Shown one piece after another: positions 15,233 through 23,999 of a stretch of 64,000 nucleotides of DNA (positions are counted from its first letter, which is position 1; each line of letters begins with the position of its first letter). Below the pieces are notes generated by a model, which did no database searches, was not told the origin of the DNA, and saw only the letters and a list, made by a program, of their open reading frames with translations. This DNA is from CAYUET01 sp964443875. Its GTDB lineage: Bacteria > Auribacterota > JAFGBW01. The position numbers and the translations under genes were made by a program. The stretch is taken from positions 124,001 to 188,000 of the forward strand of contig CAYUET010000001.1 in the NCBI GenBank assembly GCA_964443875.1. The letters run 5' to 3'.

Positions 15233-17806
15233 ATGAAAATAGTTCGTCTTACAATTATCACTCTTTTATGTTTTATGTTTTCCTGCGGAAGTCTTTTTTC
15301 TTTTCAAATTTTTAAACCTAAAGCTAAAAATGCCAATGAACAGAAACAGCCCAAGAAAAAACTTTTTGGAGACTCCAAAAAGGTTAAATACAAAAATATT
15401 CTGAAAGAAGCGGAAAAAGCCTATAATAACCAGGAATATGAGACGGCGCTAACTCTTTATCGCAAAGTATTGGTGATAAAACCTAAAAATGAACTGGCTA
15501 TCCAAAGAATCAATGAGATCAATAAATGGACGGCATTGCTTGATAAAAAATTAAAGGCCAAGGATAAAAAATATAAATCAAGAATTAAAAAAATTAAATC
15601 CATTTCGTCAAAAAAAACAGTGGAAGCCAAAAAACTCGGTCAGCAGAAAATAAAATTGGAACAGAATATTGCCCTTGAAAAAAAGAAGCAAAAGCACTGG
15701 ATGTCGGCTGCAACTTATTCCAATATGCTTTATGAGGCGGCTCTGTCACTTTCTCAGAAGGATTTCAAAAAAGCCCATTCTCTTACCACTAAAATCCTTA
15801 TGGCAAGGCCCGATTCCATTGAAGCCAGGGATCTTTTGCATCGCATTTCAAATGCCGAGGATGAGTGGTATGAAATTCAAAAATTAAAGACTGCTTTGGA
15901 GGATACCCAGAAAAAGTTAATCGAAGAAGCAAAAAAAAAGGCTGAAGAGAAAGCGATAGAAAAAAAAGAAGAGGAAAGGAAAAAACAAATAAAAGAGTCA
16001 TCTCCTGAAAAAAAAGGGGAGACTCCTCCTGTTCTCGATAGCGAGGATATGATTGCTAAAAAAATCAAATCAGCCCTTGATGAAATTGTCGGCGGACGTT
16101 TTACTGCAGCCGATTTTATCACGGATACCCATAAACTTAAAGAAGTTGAGATGGATTTTTTAAATGAACAGTCTGTGGTCATTTACCAGAAGTCCGTCCA
16201 GGAATACGAAAAGGATGAAAAGGCGGGGAATTTGCTGAATTATAACATCAGGGATCTTAAAAATTACAAAAAAAGAATTTCTGAAGCGTATTATTGGATA
16301 GGGAAATATTACGCAGGAAAAAACAAGACAAAAGAGGCGATTCAAAATTTTAAAATCCTTCAGGAAAAATTCAAGGATTCTGATTATCTTCACTCTTCTT
16401 TGTATGCACTTGGGATTATTTATTTAAACAGCAATGAGTTAAAAACAGCGTTGAAATATTTTGAGGGAGTTGTGGATATCCCCAAGATCCTGGATAACAC
16501 TGAAAGCTTGTCACAGGCTCAGGTTCTGCAGGAGGAGCATGAAAAAACAGTTCTGAATTCCTATCAGAAAATCGGACAGATTTATCACAGGCTTAAAAAT
16601 TATGCTCTGGCCGTTGAAACCTACAGAAGTATTTCCGACAAATATCCTGAAAATGCATCGCTTCAGCTGGAAGGCGAAATTCTTACCGGCGAAACTTATT
16701 TGGATCAGGCCTTATATGAAAAGGCCCTGGAATTATATACGGAGGTTCTGGATAAGGCGACAGATCCCCGGCAGATTGAAAGGGCTCAATACAACAGGGC
16801 GGCGGCTTTTCTCGGGCTTTCAAAATTTGAGCTGGCAAGAACGGATCTTCAAAGTATTATTACAGAAAACCCTCTCAACACCCTTCAATCCGATGCCGCC
16901 TATCTTCTGGCGGAAAGTTTTTTTATTCAGAACAATTTTCCAAAAGCCATTATTTTTTTCAACAAAGCACTGAATGAATACCCGGATTCCGATAAAAAAT
17001 TCCGTGCAAAAATTCTTCTCGCCAAATCCTATTCAAAATCAACGCTTTTTGAAAAAGCCATACCTTTGTTTGAAGACATTATTGACCGCCGGATCAAGGA
17101 ATGGACTCCGGATGCCTTTTGCGAACTGGGTGAGATTTATCTTCAACAGCTGAAATATTCCGACTCCAGAAATGCCTTTTCCGAGCTGATTACTTCTTTC
17201 CCTGACCATGTGCTGACGAAAAAAGCCAGGTTTCTGGTGGGGGATACTTTTTTTTCCGAGAAAAAATATTCTCCGGCTGAAAAACAGTACAGAACAGCGT
17301 TAAGGTCGGATTCGCTGACTCTGGAGGGGCATATCGCAAAATACAGAATTTCCTTTTGTCTGAAAGAATTAAAGAAAGACGAGCTTTATGAAAAATATAC
17401 CGGAGATCTTTTAACTCTTGATGATTATTCCAGAAAAATCTGGGACCAGGATAAGAATCCCCAGAGGGCGGAGTTTAAAAAATATTATTATAAGCTTCTG
17501 TTTGATTATGGCTGCTGGACTATGGAAAAGAAAAAATACAACAAGGCTGAAAAAATACTTAAAAGGGTGGTTTCGGAATTTTCAGAAGGTGAGGATTCCC
17601 ACCAGGCGGATTATCTTATCGGAAAAATATACGAACTTAAAAACTTGAAACAGAAAGCACTGGAACATTACGGGACTGTTTCCAGCTATCAGGACTTCTG
17701 GGGCGAGCAGGCAGGATTTCAATTAAAAAAACTGGAATGGGAAAAAAAATATCAGAACCAGGCTGAAGAATTGAAAGGAATGACCTCTGAATCCAAATCA
17801 AATTAA
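15233..17806 (+). CDS. Exported TPR-repeat protein, probably periplasmic or a lipoprotein
   Basis: 857 residues. The N-terminal hydrophobic segment (MKIVRLTIITLLCFMFSCGS) is a signal sequence. FMFSC could be a weak lipobox, or cleavage could follow SLFS. A lysine-rich N-terminal half with coiled coil (about 200-250) is followed by many TPR units (about 330-850), such as YALAVETYRSISDKYPENAS and YEKALELYTEVLDKA, of the BamD/YbgF/PilF type. It is the first gene of the second sigma-54 unit, ahead of an FlgN-like gene and a two-component pair. I infer an envelope assembly factor. Whether it serves the flagellum or the upstream TPR system cannot be told from sequence. Confidence 0.9.
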   Translation: MKIVRLTIITLLCFMFSCGSLFSFQIFKPKAKNANEQKQPKKKLFGDSKKVKYKNILKEAEKAYNNQEYETALTLYRKVLVIKPKNELAIQRINEINKWTALLDKKLKAKDKKYKSRIKKIKSISSKKTVEAKKLGQQKIKLEQNIALEKKKQKHWMSAATYSNMLYEAALSLSQKDFKKAHSLTTKILMARPDSIEARDLLHRISNAEDEWYEIQKLKTALEDTQKKLIEEAKKKAEEKAIEKKEEERKKQIKESSPEKKGETPPVLDSEDMIAKKIKSALDEIVGGRFTAADFITDTHKLKEVEMDFLNEQSVVIYQKSVQEYEKDEKAGNLLNYNIRDLKNYKKRISEAYYWIGKYYAGKNKTKEAIQNFKILQEKFKDSDYLHSSLYALGIIYLNSNELKTALKYFEGVVDIPKILDNTESLSQAQVLQEEHEKTVLNSYQKIGQIYHRLKNYALAVETYRSISDKYPENASLQLEGEILTGETYLDQALYEKALELYTEVLDKATDPRQIERAQYNRAAAFLGLSKFELARTDLQSIITENPLNTLQSDAAYLLAESFFIQNNFPKAIIFFNKALNEYPDSDKKFRAKILLAKSYSKSTLFEKAIPLFEDIIDRRIKEWTPDAFCELGEIYLQQLKYSDSRNAFSELITSFPDHVLTKKARFLVGDTFFSEKKYSPAEKQYRTALRSDSLTLEGHIAKYRISFCLKELKKDELYEKYTGDLLTLDDYSRKIWDQDKNPQRAEFKKYYYKLLFDYGCWTMEKKKYNKAEKILKRVVSEFSEGEDSHQADYLIGKIYELKNLKQKALEHYGTVSSYQDFWGEQAGFQLKKLEWEKKYQNQAEELKGMTSESKSN

Positions 17807-17813
17807 AGATCTT

Positions 17814-18212
17814 ATGGAGGGGCTTCATAAGGAAATTGAAATGTATTCAGAAATACGTTCTTTTTCCCTGAAGGAAAATACGCTTCTGAAGAAATCCGCA
17901 CCGCTCAAAACAGTATACAGTTTTATTCCTTATAAAGTAAAAATACTGGAAGATATTCAGCACACGGAAGAAAGGATCGCTTCGTTGAAAACCCTGTGGA
18001 TGGAATGCCGGGAACAGAAAATTCCTCTTCCCGGGGAATTGAATGTTCTGCTGAAAACAATTGAAAAGATACTCGGGGAAACCATAGAGCTCGATGAGCA
18101 GAATAAAAATTTAATGAGCCGGTATATCCGTGGACTCGGGCATTTCAATACAGCCTCGGATCCTGAATTGAATTACAGCAGGGCGGTAAATGCGTATAAA
18201 GGGAAGTATTGA
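17814..18212 (+). CDS. FlgN-like flagellar chaperone candidate
   Basis: 132 residues, almost entirely helical. The heptad pattern and the segment LKTIEKILGETIELDEQNKNLMSRY resemble the FlgN/FliT class of export chaperones, in which a late helix holds a run such as LDEENRxLL. The match is by pattern only. It sits between a TPR gene and the flagellar kinase/regulator pair, as expected for a flagellar accessory gene. The ATG at 17814 has no upstream Shine-Dalgarno sequence. An in-frame ATG at 17841 is a possible alternative start, which would shorten the protein by nine residues. Confidence 0.75.
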   Translation: MEGLHKEIEMYSEIRSFSLKENTLLKKSAPLKTVYSFIPYKVKILEDIQHTEERIASLKTLWMECREQKIPLPGELNVLLKTIEKILGETIELDEQNKNLMSRYIRGLGHFNTASDPELNYSRAVNAYKGKY

Positions 18213-18239
18213 TTATTTATGAAGGGAAGTCTATAATTC

Positions 18240-19589
18240 ATGCATACCCCCGAGGTTCAAAATTCAGGAAAGAAACGCTTCATGAAAAAATTTTTTGAAA
18301 CACCGGAACAGAATTTAAATCAAACGATACAGAAAGCATTTGAAGAGTTTAATGAAAAAAGTCAGAAACTGACCAATGCCTATAATGATCTGAAAAAAGA
18401 AGTGGCCAGGGTTAATCTCGAGCTGGAAAATAAAAACAGGGAACTCGAAAATAAAAACAGGGAACTGGACCGGGCAAAAGTTTTTCTCGACAGTGTGTTT
18501 CAGGGCATGATCAACGGCATTATGGTTTTGGATAAAGAGGCGAAAATCATCAAGGTCAATGAGTCGCTTTTAAAACTGATCAAAAAAGAAGAAACGGATC
18601 TTCTGTGCAGAAATATTCATGAAATTAATGAATTAAAACCTTTTTTGCGATTTTTTGAATCTTCCAAACATTCGGATTCTAAAACCATCTACAGCGCATG
18701 CCGTTTGACCATTGAAAACGAGGTTTTATGGCTGGAACTTTCAGGATCCGGTGTCGGAGAGGATTTTATTCTTGTGGTTCATAATTTGACCGAAGTCAGG
18801 GATTTAAGAAAACAGCTTGTCCAGAATGCTTCCATGGCAGGTCTGGGCGAAATGGCGGTTACCGTTGCACATGAAATCCGCAACCCGCTGGGGGGGATTG
18901 AAGGTTTTGCCTCTCTTTTGAAAAGGGATCTGGCCGATAATCCCAAACATCTTCAGCTTCTTGAGAAAATCATCAGCGGGGTCAGGCATCTGAACCAGTT
19001 TATCGGCGGATTATTGACATTTTCAAAGCCTATTCCCATTCATCCCCGTGCTGTTGATCTGAATTTGGCAATCCACAAAGCGATTCATTATTCAGGAAAA
19101 AATGAAGAATTGGATAAATATCCACAGGTTTCAATCCTCACCCAGACAGACGAAGAAATTCATCTTTCAACAGACCCGGATCTCATTCAGCAGTTACTGA
19201 TTAATCTTTTACTCAATGCTTTTCAGATTATGAACAATGAAGGTACTGTAAAAATTTTTCTTAAATCCGTAGAGCATCTTGGGGATTATAAAGATACTAC
19301 CGCATTAAAAACCATAAAAAGTCTTAATTATGATCCTCTCAAAAAGGGGATTTTAATTTCTGTATCCGACTCAGGTCCGGGAATAACGCCGGAAATAGGT
19401 AAAAAATTATTTTCGCCTTTTTTTACGACAAAAGCGTTTGGAACAGGGATAGGTCTTTCAATGGTTCATAAAATTGTTGATACCCTTGAAGGAAAAATTG
19501 ATACTTATTCAAAAAGTGAATTAGGAGGAGCGGAATTCAGAATTCTGCTGCCGGAGCTTGCGATGATTGAACCTCAAAAACAGGATTAG
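18240..19589 (+). CDS. PAS-domain sensor histidine kinase (FlgS/FleS type)
   Basis: 449 residues with no membrane helix, so cytoplasmic. A coiled coil (about 25-80) contains a tandem LENKNRE repeat. A PAS domain (about 80-190) and a HisKA domain with phosphoacceptor His211 (HEIRNPLGGIEGF) follow. The HATPase core has its N box (LINLLLNAFQIM), G1 box (SVSDSGPGI) and FFTTKAFGTGIGLSM. This HEIRNPLGGIEGFA form is typical of kinases that control sigma-54 flagellar regulators such as FlgS and FleS. The regulator gene follows after 3 bases and flgB lies downstream, which supports that role. The input signal is unknown. Confidence 0.92.
   Translation: MHTPEVQNSGKKRFMKKFFETPEQNLNQTIQKAFEEFNEKSQKLTNAYNDLKKEVARVNLELENKNRELENKNRELDRAKVFLDSVFQGMINGIMVLDKEAKIIKVNESLLKLIKKEETDLLCRNIHEINELKPFLRFFESSKHSDSKTIYSACRLTIENEVLWLELSGSGVGEDFILVVHNLTEVRDLRKQLVQNASMAGLGEMAVTVAHEIRNPLGGIEGFASLLKRDLADNPKHLQLLEKIISGVRHLNQFIGGLLTFSKPIPIHPRAVDLNLAIHKAIHYSGKNEELDKYPQVSILTQTDEEIHLSTDPDLIQQLLINLLLNAFQIMNNEGTVKIFLKSVEHLGDYKDTTALKTIKSLNYDPLKKGILISVSDSGPGITPEIGKKLFSPFFTTKAFGTGIGLSMVHKIVDTLEGKIDTYSKSELGGAEFRILLPELAMIEPQKQD
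18423..18464 (+). repeat. Tandem 21-base repeat, two copies
   Basis: Two adjacent 21-base units (18423-18443 and 18444-18464) differ at one base and encode LENKNRE twice. The unit keeps the frame and the heptad of the coiled coil ahead of the PAS domain. Confidence 0.85.
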
Positions 19590-19592
19590 AAA

Positions 19593-20954
19593 ATGACTAT
19601 TAGAAAAGTACTGGTTGTGGATGATGAACCTCTGATGAGGGATTTTGTCGGTGAAACCCTTCTTCGAATGGGTTGTGAAGTCAAGTTTGCCTCGGAGGGA
19701 CTTGCGGCGATAAGATTGCTTGAAAATGAAAATTTTGATCTTGTTTTCAGTGATATGAAGCTTCCGAAATTATCCGGGCTTGAAGTGCTGAAAAGCACAA
19801 AAGAATTAAGCCCAAAAACAGAAGTTGTCATTATGACAGCATATGGAACCATTGAAACAGCCATAGACGCCATGAAATCCGGCGCATCGGATTATCTTTT
19901 AAAGCCTTTTACACCTGAACAGGTGGAGCTAGTAGTGGATAAAATTTCATCCAGCGTTTCTCTGAAGGCGGAAAATGAGTATCTTCGCCGGGAAGTGAAT
20001 GAAAATTACGGTTTTGGAGAAATCATAGGTCAGTCAGAGCCTCTTCAGGATATTTACAACCTAATCAAAAAAGTTGCAGAGTCCAAAGCCAGTGTTTTGA
20101 TAAGCGGAGAGACCGGGACAGGTAAGGAGCTTATTGCAAGGGCCATTCATTACAACAGCGACAGAAAAAATAAACCTTTTATCAAGTTTAATTGCGCAGC
20201 TTTACCTGAAAATCTTATTGAAAGCGAGCTTTTCGGACATGAAAAGGGCGCTTTTACAGGCGCAAATATCTTAAGGCAGGGAAGGTTTGAGCTTGCTGAC
20301 GGAGGAACCATTTTTTTGGATGAAATATCTGAAATTGATATTTCTCTTCAGCCGAAATTGTTAAGGGTACTTCAGGAAAGGGAGTTTGAACGGGTCGGAT
20401 CAGCCAGAAGCATAAAGGTGGATGTAAGAATTTTAGCCAGCACAAACCGCGATTTAAAGGCGGAAATTGAAAAAGGAACTTTCAGGGAAGATCTGTATTA
20501 TCGTCTGAATGTTGTTCCTGTTCATCTGCCTCCCCTGAGGGAAAGAAAAGGGGATGTCCTTCTTTTGTCTGAAAAGTTTTTAAAACGTTTTTCCCAGGAA
20601 AACAAAAAACAGGCAAAATCCTTTACGAAAGAGGCTCTGGATCTTTTAGAAAAATATCCCTGGCCCGGGAATGTTCGCGAGTTGGAAAATGTTATTGAAA
20701 GAGCTGTTGTTATGGATCGAAGCAATGTTATTGAACCTAAGGATTTGGGGATATCTCTTGAAGCTTCGGATTCTTTTATGCATCAGGCTAAAACAGATAA
20801 GCCTACCGGACAGACTTTGGCTGAGATGGAAAAAGATCTTATCGTAAGCACTCTGGATCACTACCAGGGGAACAGGACAAAAACAGCGGATGTGTTAGGC
20901 ATAAGTATCCGGACTTTAAGGAATAAACTACATGAATACCATCTCATGTCCTAG
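19593..20954 (+). CDS. Sigma-54-dependent response regulator (NtrC family, FlgR/FleR-like)
   Basis: 453 residues with the full NtrC architecture. The receiver has Asp54 (VFSDMKLP). The AAA+ domain has Walker A GETGTGKE (172-179), the sigma-54 contact loop GAFTGA (219-224) and a Walker B-type FLDEI. A C-terminal Fis helix-turn-helix ends in GNRTKTADVLGISIRTLRNK. It activates sigma-54 polymerase when phosphorylated, presumably by the kinase encoded 3 bases upstream. It lies directly ahead of the sigma-54 promoter of flgB, and two further sigma-54 sites occur in the window. It is therefore the obvious candidate activator for all three. Confidence 0.95.
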   Translation: MTIRKVLVVDDEPLMRDFVGETLLRMGCEVKFASEGLAAIRLLENENFDLVFSDMKLPKLSGLEVLKSTKELSPKTEVVIMTAYGTIETAIDAMKSGASDYLLKPFTPEQVELVVDKISSSVSLKAENEYLRREVNENYGFGEIIGQSEPLQDIYNLIKKVAESKASVLISGETGTGKELIARAIHYNSDRKNKPFIKFNCAALPENLIESELFGHEKGAFTGANILRQGRFELADGGTIFLDEISEIDISLQPKLLRVLQEREFERVGSARSIKVDVRILASTNRDLKAEIEKGTFREDLYYRLNVVPVHLPPLRERKGDVLLLSEKFLKRFSQENKKQAKSFTKEALDLLEKYPWPGNVRELENVIERAVVMDRSNVIEPKDLGISLEASDSFMHQAKTDKPTGQTLAEMEKDLIVSTLDHYQGNRTKTADVLGISIRTLRNKLHEYHLMS

Positions 20955-21081
20955 GTATTTTTTACCTTTAAAAATAGAAGCAGGGAAAAATATGCCCTTT
21001 TGGAATTGCGGTGATTTAGGGTGTTTTTGTTGTAATGATCTAAATTAGAATAGATTAAGTATATTTTGTCTGATGAATTAA

Positions 21082-21097
21082 TGGTATGTTATTTGCA
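21082..21097 (+). promoter_or_regulatory. Sigma-54 promoter of the flagellar operon
   Basis: TGGTATGTTATTTGCA has the exact TGG-N8-TTGCA spacing and lies 28 bases upstream of the flgB start. The 171-base gap after the regulator gene is the only break in this stretch, which fits an operon promoter. Confidence 0.85.
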
Positions 21098-21125
21098 TTA
21101 TAGATATTAAAAAAGGAAAAGTGTT

Positions 21126-21503
21126 GTGATTCTGAACAGTTTATTTAATAACAAAATAAATACCATACTTAAAAAGGTGATGGATTGCAATGTGCAGAAG
21201 CATGCGGTTATTACCAATAATATTGCCAATATTGAGACCCCGGGTTTTACTGCAAAACGTTTTGAATTTGAAGAGGCTCTGCAAAATGCTGTTCATACTG
21301 GAAACATAGACATCATTCAAAATGCATCCGGTGAAGTGGTTAATAATTATGATAATCCTTACCGCATGGATATGAATAATGTCGATATTGAAAAAGAACT
21401 TCTTTCAATGGAAGAAAACCGTATGCAGTATGAAACAATCGGAACGCTTTTAAAGAAAAAATTGCTGAAATGGAATAAAATAATTGAGGGAGTAAAAGGC
21501 TAA
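21126..21503 (+). CDS. flgB: Flagellar basal-body rod protein FlgB
   Basis: 125 residues. The rod-protein signature ITNNIANIETPGFTAKRFEFEEAL (given here only as the conserved NNIANIETPGF core) starts near residue 30, and the C-terminal helix NRMQYETIGTLL is typical. It builds the proximal rod in the periplasm. The start is GTG at 21126, with an AAGGA ribosome site just upstream; an ATG is not available. It is the first gene after the sigma-54 promoter and overlaps flgC by one base (TAATG). Confidence 0.96.
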   Translation: MILNSLFNNKINTILKKVMDCNVQKHAVITNNIANIETPGFTAKRFEFEEALQNAVHTGNIDIIQNASGEVVNNYDNPYRMDMNNVDIEKELLSMEENRMQYETIGTLLKKKLLKWNKIIEGVKG

Positions 21504-21931
21504 TGTCCATGTTTGATTCCATAAAGATAAGTGCTTCTGCTTTAAGTGCTGAACGTGTAAGAATGAATGTGATTGCCAATAACCTGGCAAACATCAATAC
21601 CACAAAAGGTCCGGACGGAGAGCCTTATAAGAGAAAATACGTTGTTTTTGAAACATTGTTAAATAATTCTTTGACCGATTCCGATGAGATAAGAGAGAAT
21701 GGAGTTGCGATTTCTGATATTGCTGAAGATCAGAGACCTTTCAGGAGGGTTTATAAGCCAGGACATCCTGATGCAGACAAAGACGGATACCTGTCTCTTC
21801 CCAACATTGATATGGTTGAAGAAAATGTGGATTTACTGGCATCTTCAAGAGCTTATGATGCCAACTTGAGTGCCATGAAGGCTTCCAAATCCATGCTGCG
21901 AAAAATGATTGAACTTTTATCCATGGAATAA
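21503..21931 (+). CDS. flgC: Flagellar basal-body rod protein FlgC
   Basis: 142 residues, the usual length. The N-terminal rod motif (ALSAERVRMNVIANNLANIN) and the C-terminal motif (NVDLLASSRAYDANLSAMK) are intact. It is a proximal rod component exported by the flagellar type III system. Its ATG overlaps the flgB stop, and fliE follows after 15 bases. Confidence 0.97.
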   Translation: MSMFDSIKISASALSAERVRMNVIANNLANINTTKGPDGEPYKRKYVVFETLLNNSLTDSDEIRENGVAISDIAEDQRPFRRVYKPGHPDADKDGYLSLPNIDMVEENVDLLASSRAYDANLSAMKASKSMLRKMIELLSME

Positions 21932-21946
21932 CAGGAGTACTAACGG

Positions 21947-22273
21947 ATGAGTGAGATTGACCCTGCTAACATTTCAAAGATTGATATCTCAAAAATTTAT
22001 GAGAATCAGAAAAAGAATATGCTTGAAGGAAACCGGGAAACCAATTCCACGGGTTTCAAAGATATTCTCGGGGGTTTTATGAATGATGTCAATGAGCTTC
22101 AGATCAAAGCTGATGATAAACTTGAAAAATTGGCAACAGGGGAAATCAAGGACTTGCATGAGGTTATGATTGCAGCTACCGAAGCCGACACTTCTTTTAA
22201 AATCATGATGGAAATAAGAAGTAAATTGATGAGTGCTTACAAGGAAATCTCGAAAATGGGTGGAGGAGCCTAA
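21947..22273 (+). CDS. fliE: Flagellar hook-basal body complex protein FliE
   Basis: 108 residues. The C-terminal part (about 45-105) carries the FliE signature, with LATGEIKDLHEVMIAATEAD and MMEIRSKLMSAYKEISKM. FliE joins the MS ring to the rod. An AGGAG site precedes the ATG. A 65-base gap with a strong GGGGGAGG site separates it from fliF. Confidence 0.96.
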   Translation: MSEIDPANISKIDISKIYENQKKNMLEGNRETNSTGFKDILGGFMNDVNELQIKADDKLEKLATGEIKDLHEVMIAATEADTSFKIMMEIRSKLMSAYKEISKMGGGA

Positions 22274-22338
22274 GATATCCGATATAATTTAATGTAATTT
22301 TTTAATATAAAGTTCCAGCTTGATGAAATGGGGGAGGT

Positions 22339-23997
22339 ATGGAATTTTTTCAGAAACTAAAAAGTCAGATCACTGATTTTCTTAAAGTTGTTGATCCGGG
22401 AACCAAATTATTAGCCTTTATGATGATAGGCGTTTTGTTTATTTCTGTTATCATTGCGGTTTTTATGAACAGGACACCCGACTTTACATTGCTTTTCAGC
22501 AATATCACTGAATCAACAGCCGCTGATATTGTCAAAACTCTTGATGATAACAATGTTGAGTATGAATTAAAAAACAACGGCAAAAATATTTATGTCAAAA
22601 AAGACAAAGCTAACCGAGTCAGGCTTCTTTTAAAAGCAAAAGGGCTGCCTAAAGACGGAGACAGGGTTGGTTTTGAAATTTTTGATAAAACAAATCTAGG
22701 GGTTACAGATTTTGTTCAGAATGTTCAGCATCATCGTGCACTTGCCGGAGAGCTTGAAAGAACAATAAGCGGGATTAGGGGGGTTGAAGGAGTAAGGGTT
22801 CATATCGTTATTCCTGAAGAAAAACTGTTTGAGAAGGAAAAGACCTCCGCCTCCGCCACCATTATGCTTACCCTCCATCATGAGGGCGCTCTTGATGCTT
22901 CTCAGATTGATGGTATACGTCAGCTCACCTCTTCTTCCATAGAAGGGATGAAGCCTAAAAATGTGACTGTGGTGGATAATTTTGGAAATGTACTGGCTTC
23001 CGTCGAAGACAGCAGTGATGAAGGACTGTCCGGAATTTCTTCCCGAATGGCCCTTCAAAAAAGCGTTGAATCCTATTACATTAAAAAGGTTCAAACCCTT
23101 TTAGATTCCGTTTTAGGAGGCAGTAATTCCGTTGTCCGGATCGATGCGCTTCTTGATTTTGATAAAATTGAAGAAACTGAAGAAAAATATGATCCTGAAT
23201 CTGCAGTGGTGAGAACTGAAACAATTACCTCAGAAAAAGCTTCAGGTGCAACGAGTTCTGCAAAAGGCCCTCCCGGAGTCCAGAGCAACATGTCTCCAGC
23301 CAATAAATCGGGGGGAGGTTCTTCTCAGGAAAACCAGACAAGCCGTGAAGTATTGAACAATAAATATGAGATCAATAAAAAAGTCAGTCATATCATTAAA
23401 AGTATCGGAGATGTTAAAAAACTTACGGTTTCCGTTTTTCTGAAACAAAAAGCTAAAACCGATAAGAATGGCGATCCGGTGATAGGGGAAGATGGAAAAG
23501 TTATTTTTGAACCCCGACCCCCCGAAGAAATCAAAAATTTCAATGAAATTGTTAATAACGCCATCGGTTTTGATGAAAAACGCGGGGATAAGGTCGTCAT
23601 AAAAGAAGTTCCTTTTGATAAAAAGGGGGATGAAGCGTTCTTTAAAAAGGAAAGTTTTGTTTCAAGAGATATCCATTCGGCAATCGCTCCGGGTCTTAAA
23701 TTTATTCTATTATTCGGATTGATTTTTTTATTTTTGACTCTTCTTAAAAAACGTCTTAATCATGAAGGATATTCCTCCGTCCAGACAAAACATATTCATG
23801 AAAGCGGCAGAGGGGCAACAGGGAATAAAATGGCTCAGATTGCTGAAGTTTATGATGCCGGAGAACTATCGGTCATCAAAGAAAAAGGACTTAAAGCTGT
23901 AGAAAAGGGCGCTTTTGTTGAAAGTGAAATTTCAAAACTTGTTGAGAACTTTCCTACTGAAACAGAACTTGTATTAAAGAACTGGCTTAAGGATTAA
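22339..23997 (+). CDS. fliF: Flagellar MS-ring protein FliF
   Basis: 552 residues. A first membrane helix lies at about 23-45 and a second at about 453-470. Between them are the YscJ-type ring-building domains, including VRVHIVIPEEKLF, and a Ser/Gly-rich insertion around 310-335. The cytoplasmic C terminus, which binds FliG, ends in ETELVLKNWLKD, the conserved FliF tail. The gene ends 2 bases before fliG. Confidence 0.97.
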   Translation: MEFFQKLKSQITDFLKVVDPGTKLLAFMMIGVLFISVIIAVFMNRTPDFTLLFSNITESTAADIVKTLDDNNVEYELKNNGKNIYVKKDKANRVRLLLKAKGLPKDGDRVGFEIFDKTNLGVTDFVQNVQHHRALAGELERTISGIRGVEGVRVHIVIPEEKLFEKEKTSASATIMLTLHHEGALDASQIDGIRQLTSSSIEGMKPKNVTVVDNFGNVLASVEDSSDEGLSGISSRMALQKSVESYYIKKVQTLLDSVLGGSNSVVRIDALLDFDKIEETEEKYDPESAVVRTETITSEKASGATSSAKGPPGVQSNMSPANKSGGGSSQENQTSREVLNNKYEINKKVSHIIKSIGDVKKLTVSVFLKQKAKTDKNGDPVIGEDGKVIFEPRPPEEIKNFNEIVNNAIGFDEKRGDKVVIKEVPFDKKGDEAFFKKESFVSRDIHSAIAPGLKFILLFGLIFLFLTLLKKRLNHEGYSSVQTKHIHESGRGATGNKMAQIAEVYDAGELSVIKEKGLKAVEKGAFVESEISKLVENFPTETELVLKNWLKD

Positions 23998-23999
23998 AT

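Noticed and set aside
20952..20970. A terminator after the NtrC-type regulator gene
   Set aside because: The stem is only 5 bp with an AT-rich loop and no clear T run, so it is too weak to annotate.
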